The notes beneath the pieces are model-generated. The model was not told the DNA's origin. It searched no databases and saw nothing but the letters and a program-made list of their open reading frames with translations. A program made the translations under genes and the position numbers. DNA of 64,000 bases, taken from positions 2,471,501-2,535,500 of the forward strand of contig OZ025268.1 in assembly GCA_964019165.1 (NCBI GenBank), read 5' to 3'. Source of the stretch: Mastigias papua (Eukaryota; Cnidaria; Scyphozoa; Rhizostomeae; Mastigiidae). Shown piece after piece: positions 1 to 12,107 of this stretch (within the stretch, counting starts at the first letter, position 1; each line of letters opens with the position of its first letter).

Positions 1-150
1 TCACTGAAGGGGCCTGGTTGGACAGTTTGCCACAGGTCATCAACATCTGTCCCAATTCTGAATCTTCGCGAAATGAATCACTATCAACTTAAGGGCAGAG
101 TCTCTCTGTGCCCGCTTGCCACCATGAGGAGGTCTCCAACCATGGGCTAG

Positions 151-161
151 CATCATCATCG

Positions 162-216
<55 letters not shown>

Positions 217-232
217 AATCACCATCATCATT

Positions 233-308
<76 letters not shown>

Positions 309-309
309 C
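151..309. repeat. (ATC)n / (GAT)n microsatellite, probable LINE 3' tail
   Basis: About 160 bp of almost perfect ATC triplets (GAT on the minus strand) with a few single-base interruptions. It lies directly downstream of a minus-strand LINE coding remnant, so it is best read as that element's simple-repeat 3' tail. Long methionine or histidine frames across it are artefacts of the triplet repeat. Confidence 0.9.
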
Positions 310-334
310 CAACACCATCATAGTCCCTTAATCA

Positions 335-803
335 TCAGGTCGTGGGGACACAACTGCGCTTCATTCCAACAACACTTTTCCATGCTTCTTTGTCTCGAGC
401 CGGCTTTATCAACTCCATCCCCTTCATCCCTGTCAACTTAATTATGTTAATTATCCAGCTTTTCTCTGGTCTACCCCTGCACATTTTGCCATCAACCATA
501 CCCTCCAATATAGTCTTCGCCAAGCTACCACCACTCTATCTCACCACATGACCAAATCATTGTAGCTTTCTTTTACGATCTTTCCAGCTTCTAATTCATG
601 CGGTTCTTTACTTCTTCATTTGACTTAAGTTCAGTGTACGGTATTCTCAATTGCCGTCTGTAACATTTAAATTCAATGCTCATAATTTTGCTTCCATATC
701 TTTTGTGAGTGTCCACGATTGACAGCCATAGAGAGCTACTGATAAAACTATTACCTTTAATAACCTGATTTTGGATTTGATCGAAAGTTTTCCGTTCTTC
801 CAA
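335..803 (-). mobile_element. Decayed non-LTR retrotransposon, C-terminal end of reverse transcriptase ORF
   Basis: Two minus-strand reading frames keep sequence typical of the C-terminal end of the endonuclease/reverse-transcriptase proteins often annotated as 'craniofacial development protein 2-like'. At 803-591 there is KCYRRQLRIPYTELKSNEEV, and at 523-335 a RGRPEKSWI motif followed by a conserved ARD..AWK stretch. The frame is broken between the two. A GAT-rich 3' tail follows at lower coordinates. It is a dead, 5'-truncated fragment; the clade (RTE- or CR1-like) is inference from the motif style. Confidence 0.65.
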
Positions 804-1349
804 ATCGTGTTCAGTAGTGTCATTTTGTACAATGCCATAGCAAAACGAGCTTTGATGTCTCTAATTGACTTGCAGTCATTTGTTACGTAAGAACCTAAGT
901 AACAAAAGCTAGAATTAGCATAAGCCCATTACTTTTAAGGGTTGTTTCATTAAGACATCCCCAGGAACTCCTGCCTATAGCAGCCTCAACGAGTAGCACA
1001 GAAGAGCTGGATAAGTAGATTGAAGGAACATTGATCTCTGAATACGACTTAAATTGAGGTCGTTTTGTTGAAAACACTAGACAAACGCAGCTAAGTATGA
1101 GGTAGTATTGAGAATGGTACTCTAAACTACTGTGTACTGCAATGTCAATATTTACAGCTTGGTATTTTACAGAAGATCACTATTTGAAATATATGTCTTA
1201 GAGAAATAAGAAAACTATAACATTTAGGAATATATGAATAGAAAAAAGGTGATTAGATTTGAAGGAACAACGTATATCATCAACAGAGATGATGATGATG
1301 ATTGTTATCACTAAGTAACTGATAAACAAGTGACTGATCTGCTATCACT

Positions 1350-1736
1350 GACCTACGATCACATGTAGCAGAATATTGAAGAAAGGACTCTAGTGAATCT
1401 ATGTGTGTAAACAGGATTGTGAATAAAGCGTAACATGGAGCAGTGCAAACTAACTTCTGAAGCTTGAGTTTGGATTAACACACTACAATGTAGATTGATG
1501 GTGAATTTGAATCTTATTAGTAACATGGTTAGTGCTTTGTTGACGAAATTCTGCGAAACTGATAACAATACAATAAAGGAAGAATAGTAATTAATGGCAA
1601 AGATAGTAAATATGTAACAGCTCATATCTTTTAGAGCAAAGTCCACAATTAATTGTAATAGCACAAGTGAATTAAAGAGGAGAATTTGTATTGCAAGGAA
1701 TCCTATGATAGCATTGAACAAGACTTGGAAAGACAA
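1350..1736 (-). pseudogene. Possible relic of a class A GPCR (TM1-TM2 region)
   Basis: A minus-strand frame of 125 codons begins with a hydrophobic stretch, FNAIIGFLAI, then NSLVLL, which looks like the TM1 asparagine motif of rhodopsin-like receptors. FALKDMSCYIF and a second hydrophobic segment follow, as in the TM1-loop-TM2 region of large cnidarian receptor families. There is no DRY, CWxP or NPxxY motif downstream, and the rest of the frame does not look like a receptor. Either a degraded receptor gene or a chance hydrophobic AT-rich frame; evidence is weak. Confidence 0.3.
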
Positions 1737-3940
1737 TATAACATCAAATAAAAAACCTCGAAGTATAAAGAGACGATGGAAGTCTGAGTGAGCTAGAAAA
1801 ACCCCAGAGTTTTAAACATGCTTTCAAATATTTATGTGGTTAATGGCAGGATATTAAGCCCACGGCAAATACCCTTTGTACTATGCATCTGAAACTTTGG
1901 GAAGATGAAAACACATTCAATTTTAGATCGATAAATTTGGTAAGTTTCGACTATCTAACTCTTGGTGGTTCTGACTGTTGATACACTTAAGGAAATGATA
2001 TCATCAAAAGAAAAAAGTGGTGGAAAGATAGCAAAAATCTAGTATCAACAAACTCACTTTATCTAGATGTTTTCTACCACAGAATTATCCATTCTGTGCT
2101 TCTACTATGCTGATGGCATGGACCGATGAATAAATACTTTGCATGGAAGCTATCCCGATATTAACTAAATGTAGATTTAAAATATCTTTCTTGTATCTAC
2201 TGAGTACTTAATTGCCCATCAAAATCTTGAAAGGATAGTATGTCTTAAGAATTAACTAACGTTAAGGGCTAACCAACCGTTCACTTTCGAAATCTGTTTT
2301 AGTTTTTGATAGGTGAACCAACCAAAACCAAAATTTATCTTTAAAATGAATAAGCATGTGCAAATCATGTAAACTGTGAAATAAACATGTGAAATATGTC
2401 AAATTTTGTCTCAACAAATATCTCATCGTTATTTGTTATATCTTTAAAGTTTTATCAGTTCTCTAAGCCGTGGCCAAACAGTCCCATTATCACTCGACAG
2501 GATTCGAGAATGTTCGATAAAGTTCCGAACATTCGATAGGGATCTAAGCGTCCTGGAATTTGGACAGGACAAAATTAGGCCAATAACTAACACGCTGGTT
2601 ATCCTTGTATATCTCATGGGTATTCAAGGTTTCTGACGACACTGTAAAAAGCAGCAGTGTTGAAAATGAAAGACATAGTATAGCAGATTTCGATGGAGTA
2701 GAGAGGGTATATAAGTGCCCTCTGAAATATTTTAGTTGGAAATTTTGCATATAGCCCCTGCCTGAAGATATTAGGTGCTATAGCATGCATTGAAATCAAA
2801 AGGATTGAAAAATGAACCCTCAACTAAAACCAGGCATATTTTAAAAGGTAATCCTATCACTTACAAATTTACAGAAATAGACAAAATTTGTGTCGCTTAT
2901 TGTGCCGTTTACTACAATCCGTAAATTCACAACTGACGCGTTTTCCAATAGGTTTACAAAAATCCGCCACTGAACGTGAATACTGAGGTGTAAAAAATGG
3001 ATGCATTATCTTGCGTACTTCAGCTATTTTCAGTTTCGTGTGGGTAGGAAAGCATTACTGCTAGTAAAACCTTGTCTGCACATAAATCTTGCGTGCATTC
3101 AGAGCTCCTTCTATACTATCCGGCAAGGCTTCGCATGCCCATATATGCACATATACATAATAAATAAATGGCTCTACAACTCAGTGATCTTCAATAATGA
3201 CTATTAACTAAAGGAAAGCAGTCATTAAGCAAGACTGAGAATAATATCAGTGCCTGAATTACGATTCCATGTTTGGATTGCGTGGTTAAGAGTCACTAAA
3301 CGAAGGAAGAGAGTATAAAAGTAATCGATTGAATGGTATTAAATAGAAATCGTCTGGTAAATGAGTTGGATCAAATGAAATTACGATTAGCAATGACAGA
3401 TCAATTGAAAAAAGCACACAAAGGGTTGCGCAAAATATTTAATAAAGGCAAGGATAAGGGACGGGTTGCAGCGTGGAAATGCTTCAGAATTAGATGTGAA
3501 AGCAAAGATATATTGAATGTCATTTAACCAAATGTATTACACAACGCAGGCATTCAACTGTACTTTAACACTTTTACCAACTTTTTGCAGAAGTCATCAG
3601 TACTTTTCTGACTTGTCGATGAAAGTTGGCATAACGGCATCAATCTTTTGTTGCAAACTAGTAGCTGAATCATTCAGCCATTTCGTTAAATGAGGTAGTC
3701 AATAAGGAGGAGTGGCATTAACTGATGTGATTACCAGTAAGGGTAAGCCTGCCATCTCATCGTGAATTGATGATAGTTCCCTTACCATAATTTATTTTCA
3801 TTATAAATGGTTCTTCCTCAAAATAGTATGATTAAAGTTGTATTTAATTCATTCTCATAAAATCACGATTATAATCACACATATAATATGGCCATCGCAA
3901 CCGCACCGCAATCATTTTCAACACAATTACAATAATAAAC
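1737..3940. other. Intergenic spacer, no supported gene
   Basis: AT-rich DNA with only short open frames, none with a recognisable domain or convincing splice borders. A 64-codon plus-strand frame at 3333-3527 rich in Lys/Arg was considered but has no other support. Confidence 0.5.
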
Positions 3941-4178
3941 AACCTCAAACATGATCACCAAATATGCAAGAGCATACAATTCCAACGACCGTTCTCATCA
4001 TAAGGCTTGCCGCAAACGCAACCTCAAACATTATCGTCTAATATGCTACAGCATACAATTCCAGCAACCGTTCTCATCATAAGGCTTGCCGCAAACGCAA
4101 CCTCAGACACAAGTACCGACTATGCAACACCATACAATTTCACGGACCAGTCTCAGCATCAGACTTGCCTCAAAAGTT
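3941..4178 (+). repeat. Tandem repeat, ~79 bp unit, three copies
   Basis: Three consecutive diverged copies of a unit that starts with CCTCAAACAT and ends with AAGGCTTGCCGCAAACGCAA. Copies 1 and 2 are close (both contain GCATACAATTCCA and CCGTTCTCATCATAAGG); copy 3 is more diverged. Open frames across it (4007-4286) arise because 79 is not a multiple of three and the unit has few stops; they are not credible genes. Confidence 0.85.
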
Positions 4179-4289
4179 CATTCTTCCTTTCATTCAAATT
4201 CTCTCCCATTCAACCTCTGCTATGTAATGTCATATCTACTTACATCTGGCAAACAATCTCTTCAGTCTAATCTGTGCATTGCATAACTA

Positions 4290-5533
4290 ATTAAAATACT
4301 GTACTGTCAGTATACAACCCCCTGCTTTTCGATTTTATTTAAAAGAAATCACGTCTCTACTGTTTCAGGCTGGTGTGAGAGAGGCTCACTGAGCTTGTGC
4401 CATCGTTTCTGCAGCGCTGTCTTTTTCCTTGACGTTTGATTCAATAACAGACAACGTTACTTTGTACTGGCGAGATTATATACCAGAGCCTTGTATTTGT
4501 CTGTCTGCTTGTTTTTGTTCACTCGCTTTGTATTTACAGCAAGTTAATCTGTGAGGAGGTCTCCTGTTATTGAGAATTCAATTGCTGATCACTTATGTCG
4601 GAGAAGAAACTCTTCCAACCAATTGCAGACAGATAAAAAGAGATATAGGAAGCTTAATGTACTGGTGACTTTCAGATTAAGCAGACTCGGAAAGCAAGTA
4701 GAGGACTCAAAATTGTGACAGTAATCAATTTTGCTGGAAGCGATCAATTCGTTTAGATAAACTGGCTCTTTCATGTCTGGAATGGACAGGGTTGTACGAC
4801 GAATATCAGCCTAGAGAATCGTTCAAACTTAAATACGACAGGTGATGTTGCTAGCGAAATTGGATTCAATCGACAGAAAAATAATCACGTCATCAACCCT
4901 ATATAAAAGGAGCTGTAAGGGGCGGTAAATGTCAATATCTTTCTCATCTGGCAAACCTTGTACTAAGTTCAAATTGGATGCACAGACACACATTATCGTT
5001 TGAAATCAGCTGAAGACGGTGTGAGCTGTAGCAAAACCTGTTTGGTTTTTAACTGTTTACATGCAAAGCGACTCATCTAGAGAGGAGAAACTTCGCAAAA
5101 TTTATGCCACTGTATTCGTACGTGTTTGAAATACCACCAAAATAAGCCATACGAGTATGTTACTTCATCAATATATGGTTGCTGCCTTATCAATTTTAGT
5201 TTGTGATTGGCACTGGTGCGTATTGGTTTGACTTCGAACTGCCACAATCTGGATTCTGAAGGACGAATGCAGGAGATGTGGTAGAGACTACCTACTTGGA
5301 CAGAGAGAAATCGCTTTGTTGCACTCTTTTTACTCTCAGATATATTCATATAGAACATAGTCAAAGGATGGTTTCTATTGCTTGAGAAATGTTAAGGAAT
5401 CGCAAAGAGCATTGGCCGATATCTGGATAGGACAAGCTGCTCCTTTAACCACATCTCACCAGTTGAAGAAGCTTAATATACTTGTCTCAATACTTAAAGC
5501 ACAAAGGGGCAGAGAGATTTACCTAAAGTAAAC
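4290..5533. other. Spacer upstream of the GPCR gene
   Basis: No supported coding sequence. A strong TATA-like string (CTATATAAAAGG) sits near 4899-4910, about 630 bp before the receptor start codon, and could be a core promoter if there is a long 5' UTR or an upstream non-coding exon. Confidence 0.4.
4899..4910 (+). promoter_or_regulatory. TATA-box-like sequence upstream of the GPCR
   Basis: CTATATAAAAGG matches the metazoan TATA consensus and is followed by GC-richer sequence. It is the best core-promoter match between the left spacer and the receptor gene. No transcription evidence can be read from DNA alone. Confidence 0.25.
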
Positions 5534-6646
5534 ATGGACGGAGATTTTGAGACGTATCACATTTTCCTTATTGTAACAGCAGCCTTGATCATACTCGCCA
5601 ATTCCTATGCGATATCGTTGTTTATGAGGAACAGAAAACTCTTGTCAAAAACAAACTACATGCTGTTGAGTCTGGCGATGTCTGAATTTATGACCGGGTC
5701 TGTTAATATTCCTACCCTGGTGAAAGCCACACCCTCAAATGCCGCCAGTCTAACGGAATTAATGACATTAATCGTTACCGCCGATATCATGACAGTGTTT
5801 TGCGCAGCGACTACGATGATGACGCTCTGCAGCATAATAATCGACCGATACTTGATTATATGCTATCCGATGCAATACGTCAGCATGGTAACAAAACGAA
5901 AGATCGTTCTTGTTGTCATCGCTTGTTGGGTGTTGCCTCTTACTTTCAGTTTCATTCGTTTGGCATGGCTTGGGCCATTGCTGCAAATTTCAAGTCATGG
6001 CCGGCAAAACAACAAACTCTTTGCAGAACTCTCTGCTAAGGCAGTTGCAAATGACAAATACTACTACGTCGTCTCGTCTTCGCTGTTTTTCTTGATTGTC
6101 ATAGTCCTCGCGGCACTCTTCGTCCTCATGTTTCTCGCAATACGAAGGCTGGGTAAAGACGAACGGGAATTTACGACAGAAAGTCAAAACGACGGATCTG
6201 TAAAGCGTGAACATAAGGCTGTGATATTATTTGGCGTAATGTTTGTTGCGTTCATCGTGTGTTGGACTCCACTTGTCGTAATGCGCTTACTTGCATCAGT
6301 CTTCCCAGCTCAATATTCAAAAATTCCAAACCAAGTGGTACACGCTCTAATTATCATTAAATACCTCACATCGATCATCAATCCTTCCTTGTATATCTTA
6401 TATAAATACGAATTCAACCAAGAATTCAAAAAGGACTGTAAGAGATTGAGAAAACTACTCTGCTGTCTTGAAAGAAGCGGGAGGAAGGGGAGAAAGGACG
6501 GGCTCACTGAGGTATCCTTTATTGGTCATAGTTCCACAAATGGCCAAATCACAACATACTGGGCACAAGGGAACGGTCACACGCAGCAAGAGGAGCCTGC
6601 TCACAATGGTCAATCGGATCTTGCTCTCCTCTATTCAGCAAGCTAA
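5534..6646 (+). CDS. Class A (rhodopsin-like) G-protein-coupled receptor, intronless
   Basis: A 370-residue intact frame with seven hydrophobic segments. Landmarks in order: TM1 with the conserved asparagine (LANSYAI, ~20-27); TM2 LSLAMSEF (~46-53); TM3 ending in DRYLIICYP (~104-112), which includes a full DRY motif; a long basic loop 3 (~205-228); TM6 with CWTP (~243-246); TM7 with NPSLY (~285-289); then a basic tail with a CC pair that could be palmitoylated. Two features depart from the class: LAxxD in TM2 reads LAMSE (Glu for Asp at 2.50), and I find no cysteine at the TM3 start nor in extracellular loop 2, so the usual disulfide seems absent. Single-exon receptors of this kind are abundant in cnidarians and often lineage-expanded. 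Ligand unknown; the sequence lacks the TM3 aspartate expected of an amine receptor. The ATG chosen puts a short extracellular N-terminus before TM1, with no signal peptide. Confidence 0.93.
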   Translation: MDGDFETYHIFLIVTAALIILANSYAISLFMRNRKLLSKTNYMLLSLAMSEFMTGSVNIPTLVKATPSNAASLTELMTLIVTADIMTVFCAATTMMTLCSIIIDRYLIICYPMQYVSMVTKRKIVLVVIACWVLPLTFSFIRLAWLGPLLQISSHGRQNNKLFAELSAKAVANDKYYYVVSSSLFFLIVIVLAALFVLMFLAIRRLGKDEREFTTESQNDGSVKREHKAVILFGVMFVAFIVCWTPLVVMRLLASVFPAQYSKIPNQVVHALIIIKYLTSIINPSLYILYKYEFNQEFKKDCKRLRKLLCCLERSGRKGRKDGLTEVSFIGHSSTNGQITTYWAQGNGHTQQEEPAHNGQSDLALLYSAS

Positions 6647-7941
6647 AAGCAAAGTGTAGTTTAGCTTAGTATGATACTAGAAGAGTATAGCTTGACAGAC
6701 AGGTCACCTCGCGTGCCCAATGATGGCGCAAAGCGACAGCAGAGCAAACTATATAGCTATCGCAACAGCCGTATACAAACAAAGTTATGTCTTTGCTAGC
6801 GTAGAAATATACCGTTTTGTAACAGATAATGGTGATTCATCGCTTCATGGCGATTATAGTTTATAACATTAATCGTAATCAATCCAAGAAAAGGTGTAGT
6901 TATTTTTCACTCAAAAGCGATGGTGTTGTTGATTATGACAGTAAAAAATTAGGAATACAAGTTTTATTCAGTTTTGTATGTTATTCATGATGCGTACTCG
7001 AGCATCAAGTGTTTTGCAAGCCGATGACAATACCTCACTGTCTTCTAAGATCCTCTTTCAGATTCCCCATATTGATCAACTAAATGGCAATCGAGAAATC
7101 TAAGTTCTTCAATTAATGAACAGATTTTCCACACTATTAACTACTTAATTCTTAGCAGTTGTCCATTTGTTTGGTCCTATACAAGAAATTTTTTACTTAT
7201 TAACACTACTCGGGAAAATTTCCCCAGTGGGTCCAATCCATTCCTCAGCAGTGACCGGCAAAGTCAGTGCGGTTTGGGTACACTCATTCACTTAAACAAG
7301 GAGACAATTGCATTCTTTAAGGCTATTTTTGCATCATGTAAAAGGAAAGTGTGATTTTATCATTGTGAACGTTGAATTGGTGTTGTCTACTATTTCTCTA
7401 TATGTCTACAGCGCATGGTCATAAGGTGTTTGCGTATCTTTGTGGCCCTTTGAGAAATTTCCCTCAGGTGTAATTTCCTTAATAATATAGTCTCAATACA
7501 ACAACCATTTGAATCTAATTTTGTATACATTGATTACACTTCATTTCTGAAACGTCGTATTCCAAGGAGAGATCTTAAACCAGCCTGCAATTTCGATGTA
7601 ATAAAATCATTACAGAAAAAGAATGGATTATGCTCTATAACCCTGTGTGTATCTACAGTATCGTATGTGCACTCTGTACAGCTTTTTGATGAATATTTTC
7701 TGATAATATTGCACAACACTCACTGTCTTTTTCTATAATGCATCCAGTTCTTCTGCTCACTTTTCAAAACGAAAAGGGGACTGGTAATCATACCTTTGGC
7801 GCCATCTTCGTGGTGCACAAGAGGCCACGGACGGACAAGGAATTGGCATACCGTGTAAACGAGTCTGCGCTGTGGTATCGAAGTAAGAGGGAATTGGATA
7901 CACCCCTAACTGCTATGCACATTTTGATGCGGGTTGGATTA
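6647..7941. other. Spacer downstream of the GPCR gene
   Basis: AT-rich sequence without a supported gene. An 82-codon plus-strand frame at 7738-7986 runs into the inverted-repeat element that follows and is not a credible gene. Confidence 0.45.
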
Positions 7942-8361
7942 GGGGCTATTCATAAAGTACGTATGCTCAGTATTGATCGATTTTAGACCCCCACCCCCTT
8001 GTACGCTTTCTTACGTTTTGGATGTACCCCCTCCCCCTTAGTGTACGTACTTTAAACTCATCACTCCCCGCCGATATATTTGAATCTATTGTTTATCTCA
8101 CTATATTCAAAGTTTGCAAAATGTAATTCATAGAGAAATCTAAAATCTAAATTAGGGCTTTTCATGTTTAGAAAGATCTTGTGTGTATAATTCAAAAAGA
8201 TAGTTCTATCTATTTAGGATGCTTCGCAAGTAATTAGCGCTTGAATGTACATGGGCGTACGTAAATTATTTGAAGAGACCCCCCCCTATGTATGTTTTCG
8301 TATGCTTTTCTGGGTACTCCCTCACCCTCTCCAGAGCGTACGTACTTTTTGAATGGCCCTT
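7942..8361. mobile_element. Inverted-repeat (MITE-like) element, GTACGTA family
   Basis: The left end GGGGCTATTCATAAAGTACG is answered at the right by the inverse of GGGCCATTCAAAAAGTACG. Internal half-copies of the same motif (TGTACGTACTTTAAA near 8042 and GGCGTACGTAAATTATTTGA near 8250) point inward, so the element looks like two nested hairpins separated by C-rich tracts. No transposase is encoded. Exact ends and target duplication are uncertain. Confidence 0.65.
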
Positions 8362-8580
8362 TTAGCAACTAGAGTTGTTGATCACAAGATATTTCTGCCT
8401 TGCTTGCAAAGCCACATAACGTAGGTAGACAAATGCTGAGTCTTCGTTTGCAACTATTTTAATTGGTCAGGCTCGAAAGATGTAGTGCAATTCGTTACGT
8501 AAATGCCTACAGATGTGAAGAGAGCGAATACAAGAACGAAATAACCACGTAAAATGGGATAATGGGAATAGATTGATATA

Positions 8581-8993
8581 CACGCTTTTTTTATAAGGAA
8601 CCACTTTATAAGGAACCTACATGTAAAAGGCCGAAATATTTAAAGAACTTATACTACTAAAGGAAAAATCCCTAAGGAACTTTTCATTTTCAAATTCCGA
8701 GTGCTGTACTCAGATGCAAGTGAAGATTACATTACATTGGATGATATCAATGGAATAGACATGATACTTCTTGATTGAAATTATGCTATTGCATATATAG
8801 AACTTATTTCCTGTCGCATTTGTGCTTTTGAGGTTGAGTTCTAGCCAGAATTAAAGGTGAAATTCAGAATTTCAATGCTTTTCTAGTGTCTGTGCCATTT
8901 TGTGGCACTCTATGTGCAGTGAAAATTAAGGAACTACTAAGGAACTTTTAGAACTAGGCCTGTAGCTAGGTTCCTTATAAAAAAACAAGCGTG
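8581..8993. mobile_element. TA-flanked MITE, family A copy 1
   Basis: A 413-bp element with terminal inverted repeats CACGCTTTTTTTATAAGGAA at the left and the inverse at the right (TTCCTTATAAAAAAAC then AAGCGTG), flanked by TA on both sides. AAGGAACTTTT-like motifs recur just inside the ends. No coding capacity, so it is non-autonomous. TA target duplication is typical of the Tc1/mariner superfamily; that assignment is inference. Confidence 0.85.
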
Positions 8994-8995
8994 TA

Positions 8996-10349
8996 GATTT
9001 ATAAATGTTAGTTTGACATAAGCAATTATTAATTAGTCAAATGATAGAATAAATTGAGGGAATACTGCTGACTTGGCGACCTGATAACAAGAACAAAAAA
9101 CCGAAAGATTATGAAAGGAGACTAGTGACCAAAGATAGAAAAAGCAAAAGACTAAAGGATAAAGTGATGAAGGACAAGACAAAACATAATAGAAAGACAG
9201 GATAAGTGAAACAAAGTCAACCAATAACTGCCAAAACAGAAAGAAAGTTTTAGAAACAAACAACAATAAAAAGATCGACAAAATCGAAACGATAATCGTA
9301 CCAAGGACGGGTAGATCAGACATCTCAAAAGCCCTTTAAGCTTAAGGTAAGAGGATCTCTTATTTTGAAGTTGAGACGTCTCAGATTGTTTGTGATCTCA
9401 ACCACCTACTTGCACTATTTGGACTTACTCGTCTGAACATGTTTGCACAACCATGCTTCCAGAGACATAAGATTGAGGGGTATTGCATTTTTAATTACAT
9501 TTGACTACTAAGCTATTGTGCATACTTGGAAAATTTCACTGCAATTTCGGCTGGCGAAATAAACTGATAATTGAAGCTCTGTTATTGCTCTAAGGAGCAA
9601 TGTGGAACTTTTGTAATGGATTTCCTAACATCTCTAAATTACCGCAGTTACAATCTACAATGTCAGCAGAAATGCCTTTTACTGTTTTTCCGAAGACCAA
9701 GCGATCAAACAACAAGAATCACGACAAAGTCTGTGTGTCCAGTTATTTTAACCTTTATCCTAATCCAGTTAAATATGTTTCAGACGCGTTGGAAATAACT
9801 TAAAAAATAATATCTAAGCATCTTCTGTGCACTTATGATTCACGGTTTACAAGAATATTCAAGTTTAATGAAAATTCAAAGATGGGACAGCAAAGGATTG
9901 TAATTGTAAAGCGAGTACTTTCCTATTGCTCCGAGCCAAATCCCATGCATTATTTATGGAGCCCAATAAAGATCTTGAACATTGTGAGAAACCATGCATA
10001 ACTTGTAGACAACTATTTTCCATTTTTTGCGGCTGTGTTCTTTTATTCTTAGGTTATTGGTAAGCAAGTATGAACCGGGTCTTGTTTAAAATTTAAATAT
10101 TTTTAAAGATATGGATTTAAAAAGTATTAATAAAGAAACATAAATTGTAAGAAAACAAACACAAAAGATGTCGAGAAAGTCAGTGATTCAAAAAATGCAA
10201 ACAAAACAACATTATCCGCAGAATGTACCGTTTGCGTACAGAATTTTTATCCAAACTGCCTGAAATCACTTAGATTATCTCAATACTTAGTTCAAAATGA
10301 AACAAATAACTACTTGCACAGTTCAGCCCATCACGTGCATACATACCTC
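8996..10349. other. Intergenic spacer, no supported gene
   Basis: AT-rich DNA with short unconnected frames. A 96-codon minus-strand hydrophobic frame (9323-9033) and overlapping plus frames (9571-9803) have no recognisable motifs. Confidence 0.45.
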
Positions 10350-10417
10350 AACCACACGCATGCGTTATATCAACATCCCTATCAACCACACGCATGCGTT
10401 ATATCAACATCCCTATC
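10350..10417 (+). repeat. Perfect 34-bp tandem duplication
   Basis: The unit AACCACACGCATGCGTTATA and its following 14 bases occurs twice back to back without a mismatch, so the duplication is recent. The unit contains the palindrome CGCATGCG. Confidence 0.9.
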
Positions 10418-12100
10418 ATCTCTAATTGATTGGGTATATTTTGACCACATATTAATAACTGTTTGTTGATTTTTACGATAGTGCTGAAACTCTGGTACTG
10501 ATGTCTGGATAAATAAAAGACGTGTACATATTTGCGCTCTCTCTAAGAAAACAGCTAAGTGCGATTCTATTAAACTGTAGCGAATACGGGCAACGAAAGC
10601 TTCTAAAAGGGGAATTTTCAAGATTCTTGGCAGCATAGCAGCTAGGAAATTGACAGATAGTCAAGTAAAGCACATTCTATAACATGAATCTTACCTTAAT
10701 CAACAAATAGAATATTAGGTGCTTAACTGCAGTGTACATGAAATATATGTAAACTGACAGTGATACGTGGGTTCTGATTTTAATGTATAGTTGTGTGGCA
10801 ACCACCAAGAACTCGAAGTCTCACTATAAGCTCGTGTCTGCAAATGACAAGGTATCTCTGAAATACTTTTCACTTTTGAGTATAAAACCACAATGCCTAA
10901 TTTCAACGCATCTAAGTATAAGCATACACGTTTTCTATAAGACACAACTTTCTCCCTTAAGCCTGGATGCTTTTTAATATTTTGTCAAATGCAGCCTTAA
11001 ATGTTTCTTAAAAGTCTGGAAATTTTCCTTAACAACAAAGCAACTGTGAGACAAGAAATAGCACTGTTAGTTAAAAACATTTGAGAGAAGGATGCTGTTT
11101 GTATTTCATTTCTAATTAAGTCAAAAAATTTCCCGCAAAAACAGATTTTTAAAATCTACTTGTGAAACTCAGCCTGCCTGTGCTTCTGCAATGTATTTTA
11201 ATTTTTGCCTGATTTGAACCTCGTGTTTCGTATATACTTGTTTCTTGTAAAAAATGTATACTCAAAATAATACACTACATCAATTCACTTTTCTATCTTT
11301 CTTAAACACTATCATACTTAATGATCATCCCTTGCTAAACTTCTCTACTACGTCACAGCTTCTTGATAAATCTGCTTGCCCCCTTGCTGATAACTCCTTG
11401 GTTAGCATGACGCTGCAGTATAGTACGTCGATGACGTGATCATGGGTCTAGAAAGGGGACTGGCATGGCCTTTCTGCTCTCTTTATATACATCGCTTTTT
11501 TCCAGAGTGTTCTGGATACAACAGGCCTGTTCCCGAAACTTCACCTCTTCCGCAGGCTAACGCGAAATATTTACGAGCTCTTCAAGCGATAATGGTCTCC
11601 ATTGTCCTTGAGAATACGCGAATATTACACCCCGGTCCAAGTATATCGTTGACTTCCCGAATGAGTATGTAGTTTTTCCTTCGTACCTTTTGTTGGGCAG
11701 TGGGACGAAAAGTATTCCGTTATCCTCGGCCTATGAGAGAAAGTGTTGTTCTGAATTGCATGATGGCAGAATACACGTAAACGTTCAGAGAAAATTTAAG
11801 TTCTCAACAAAGTTTGAAAACTACGCAAATCTAAGGACCGCTATGGAAATGCAAAATATTGCACCAACGACAAAAATTCAGGATAGGTAAAGGAGAGAAA
11901 GTAATTGAGTAAGATGACTTACTTTCTTTTCAACGAGATCTTTAAAGTTGGTAAGAAATCCACTTGACACTGGCACCTAATAGAGAACAACATATTCTTG
12001 AAACTGAAACTTCATTTCACAAGAAAAGTCGAAAATGACAACAAGCATATTCAAATATAAAGGTATGGAATATTTGGTACATGTTAATACCCGGTAGATT
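10418..12100. other. Intergenic spacer, no supported gene
   Basis: Only short frames of mixed composition, none with a family motif. A somewhat GC-richer patch at about 11,430-11,700 was inspected on both strands without finding a recognisable exon. Confidence 0.45.
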
Positions 12101-12107
12101 ATTAATA

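Noticed and set aside
40..321. 93-codon poly-Met minus-strand frame
   Set aside because: Product of the ATC/GAT triplet repeat with unrelated flanks.
5768..6214. Several 60-80-codon frames on both strands
   Set aside because: Shadows of the intact GPCR reading frame.
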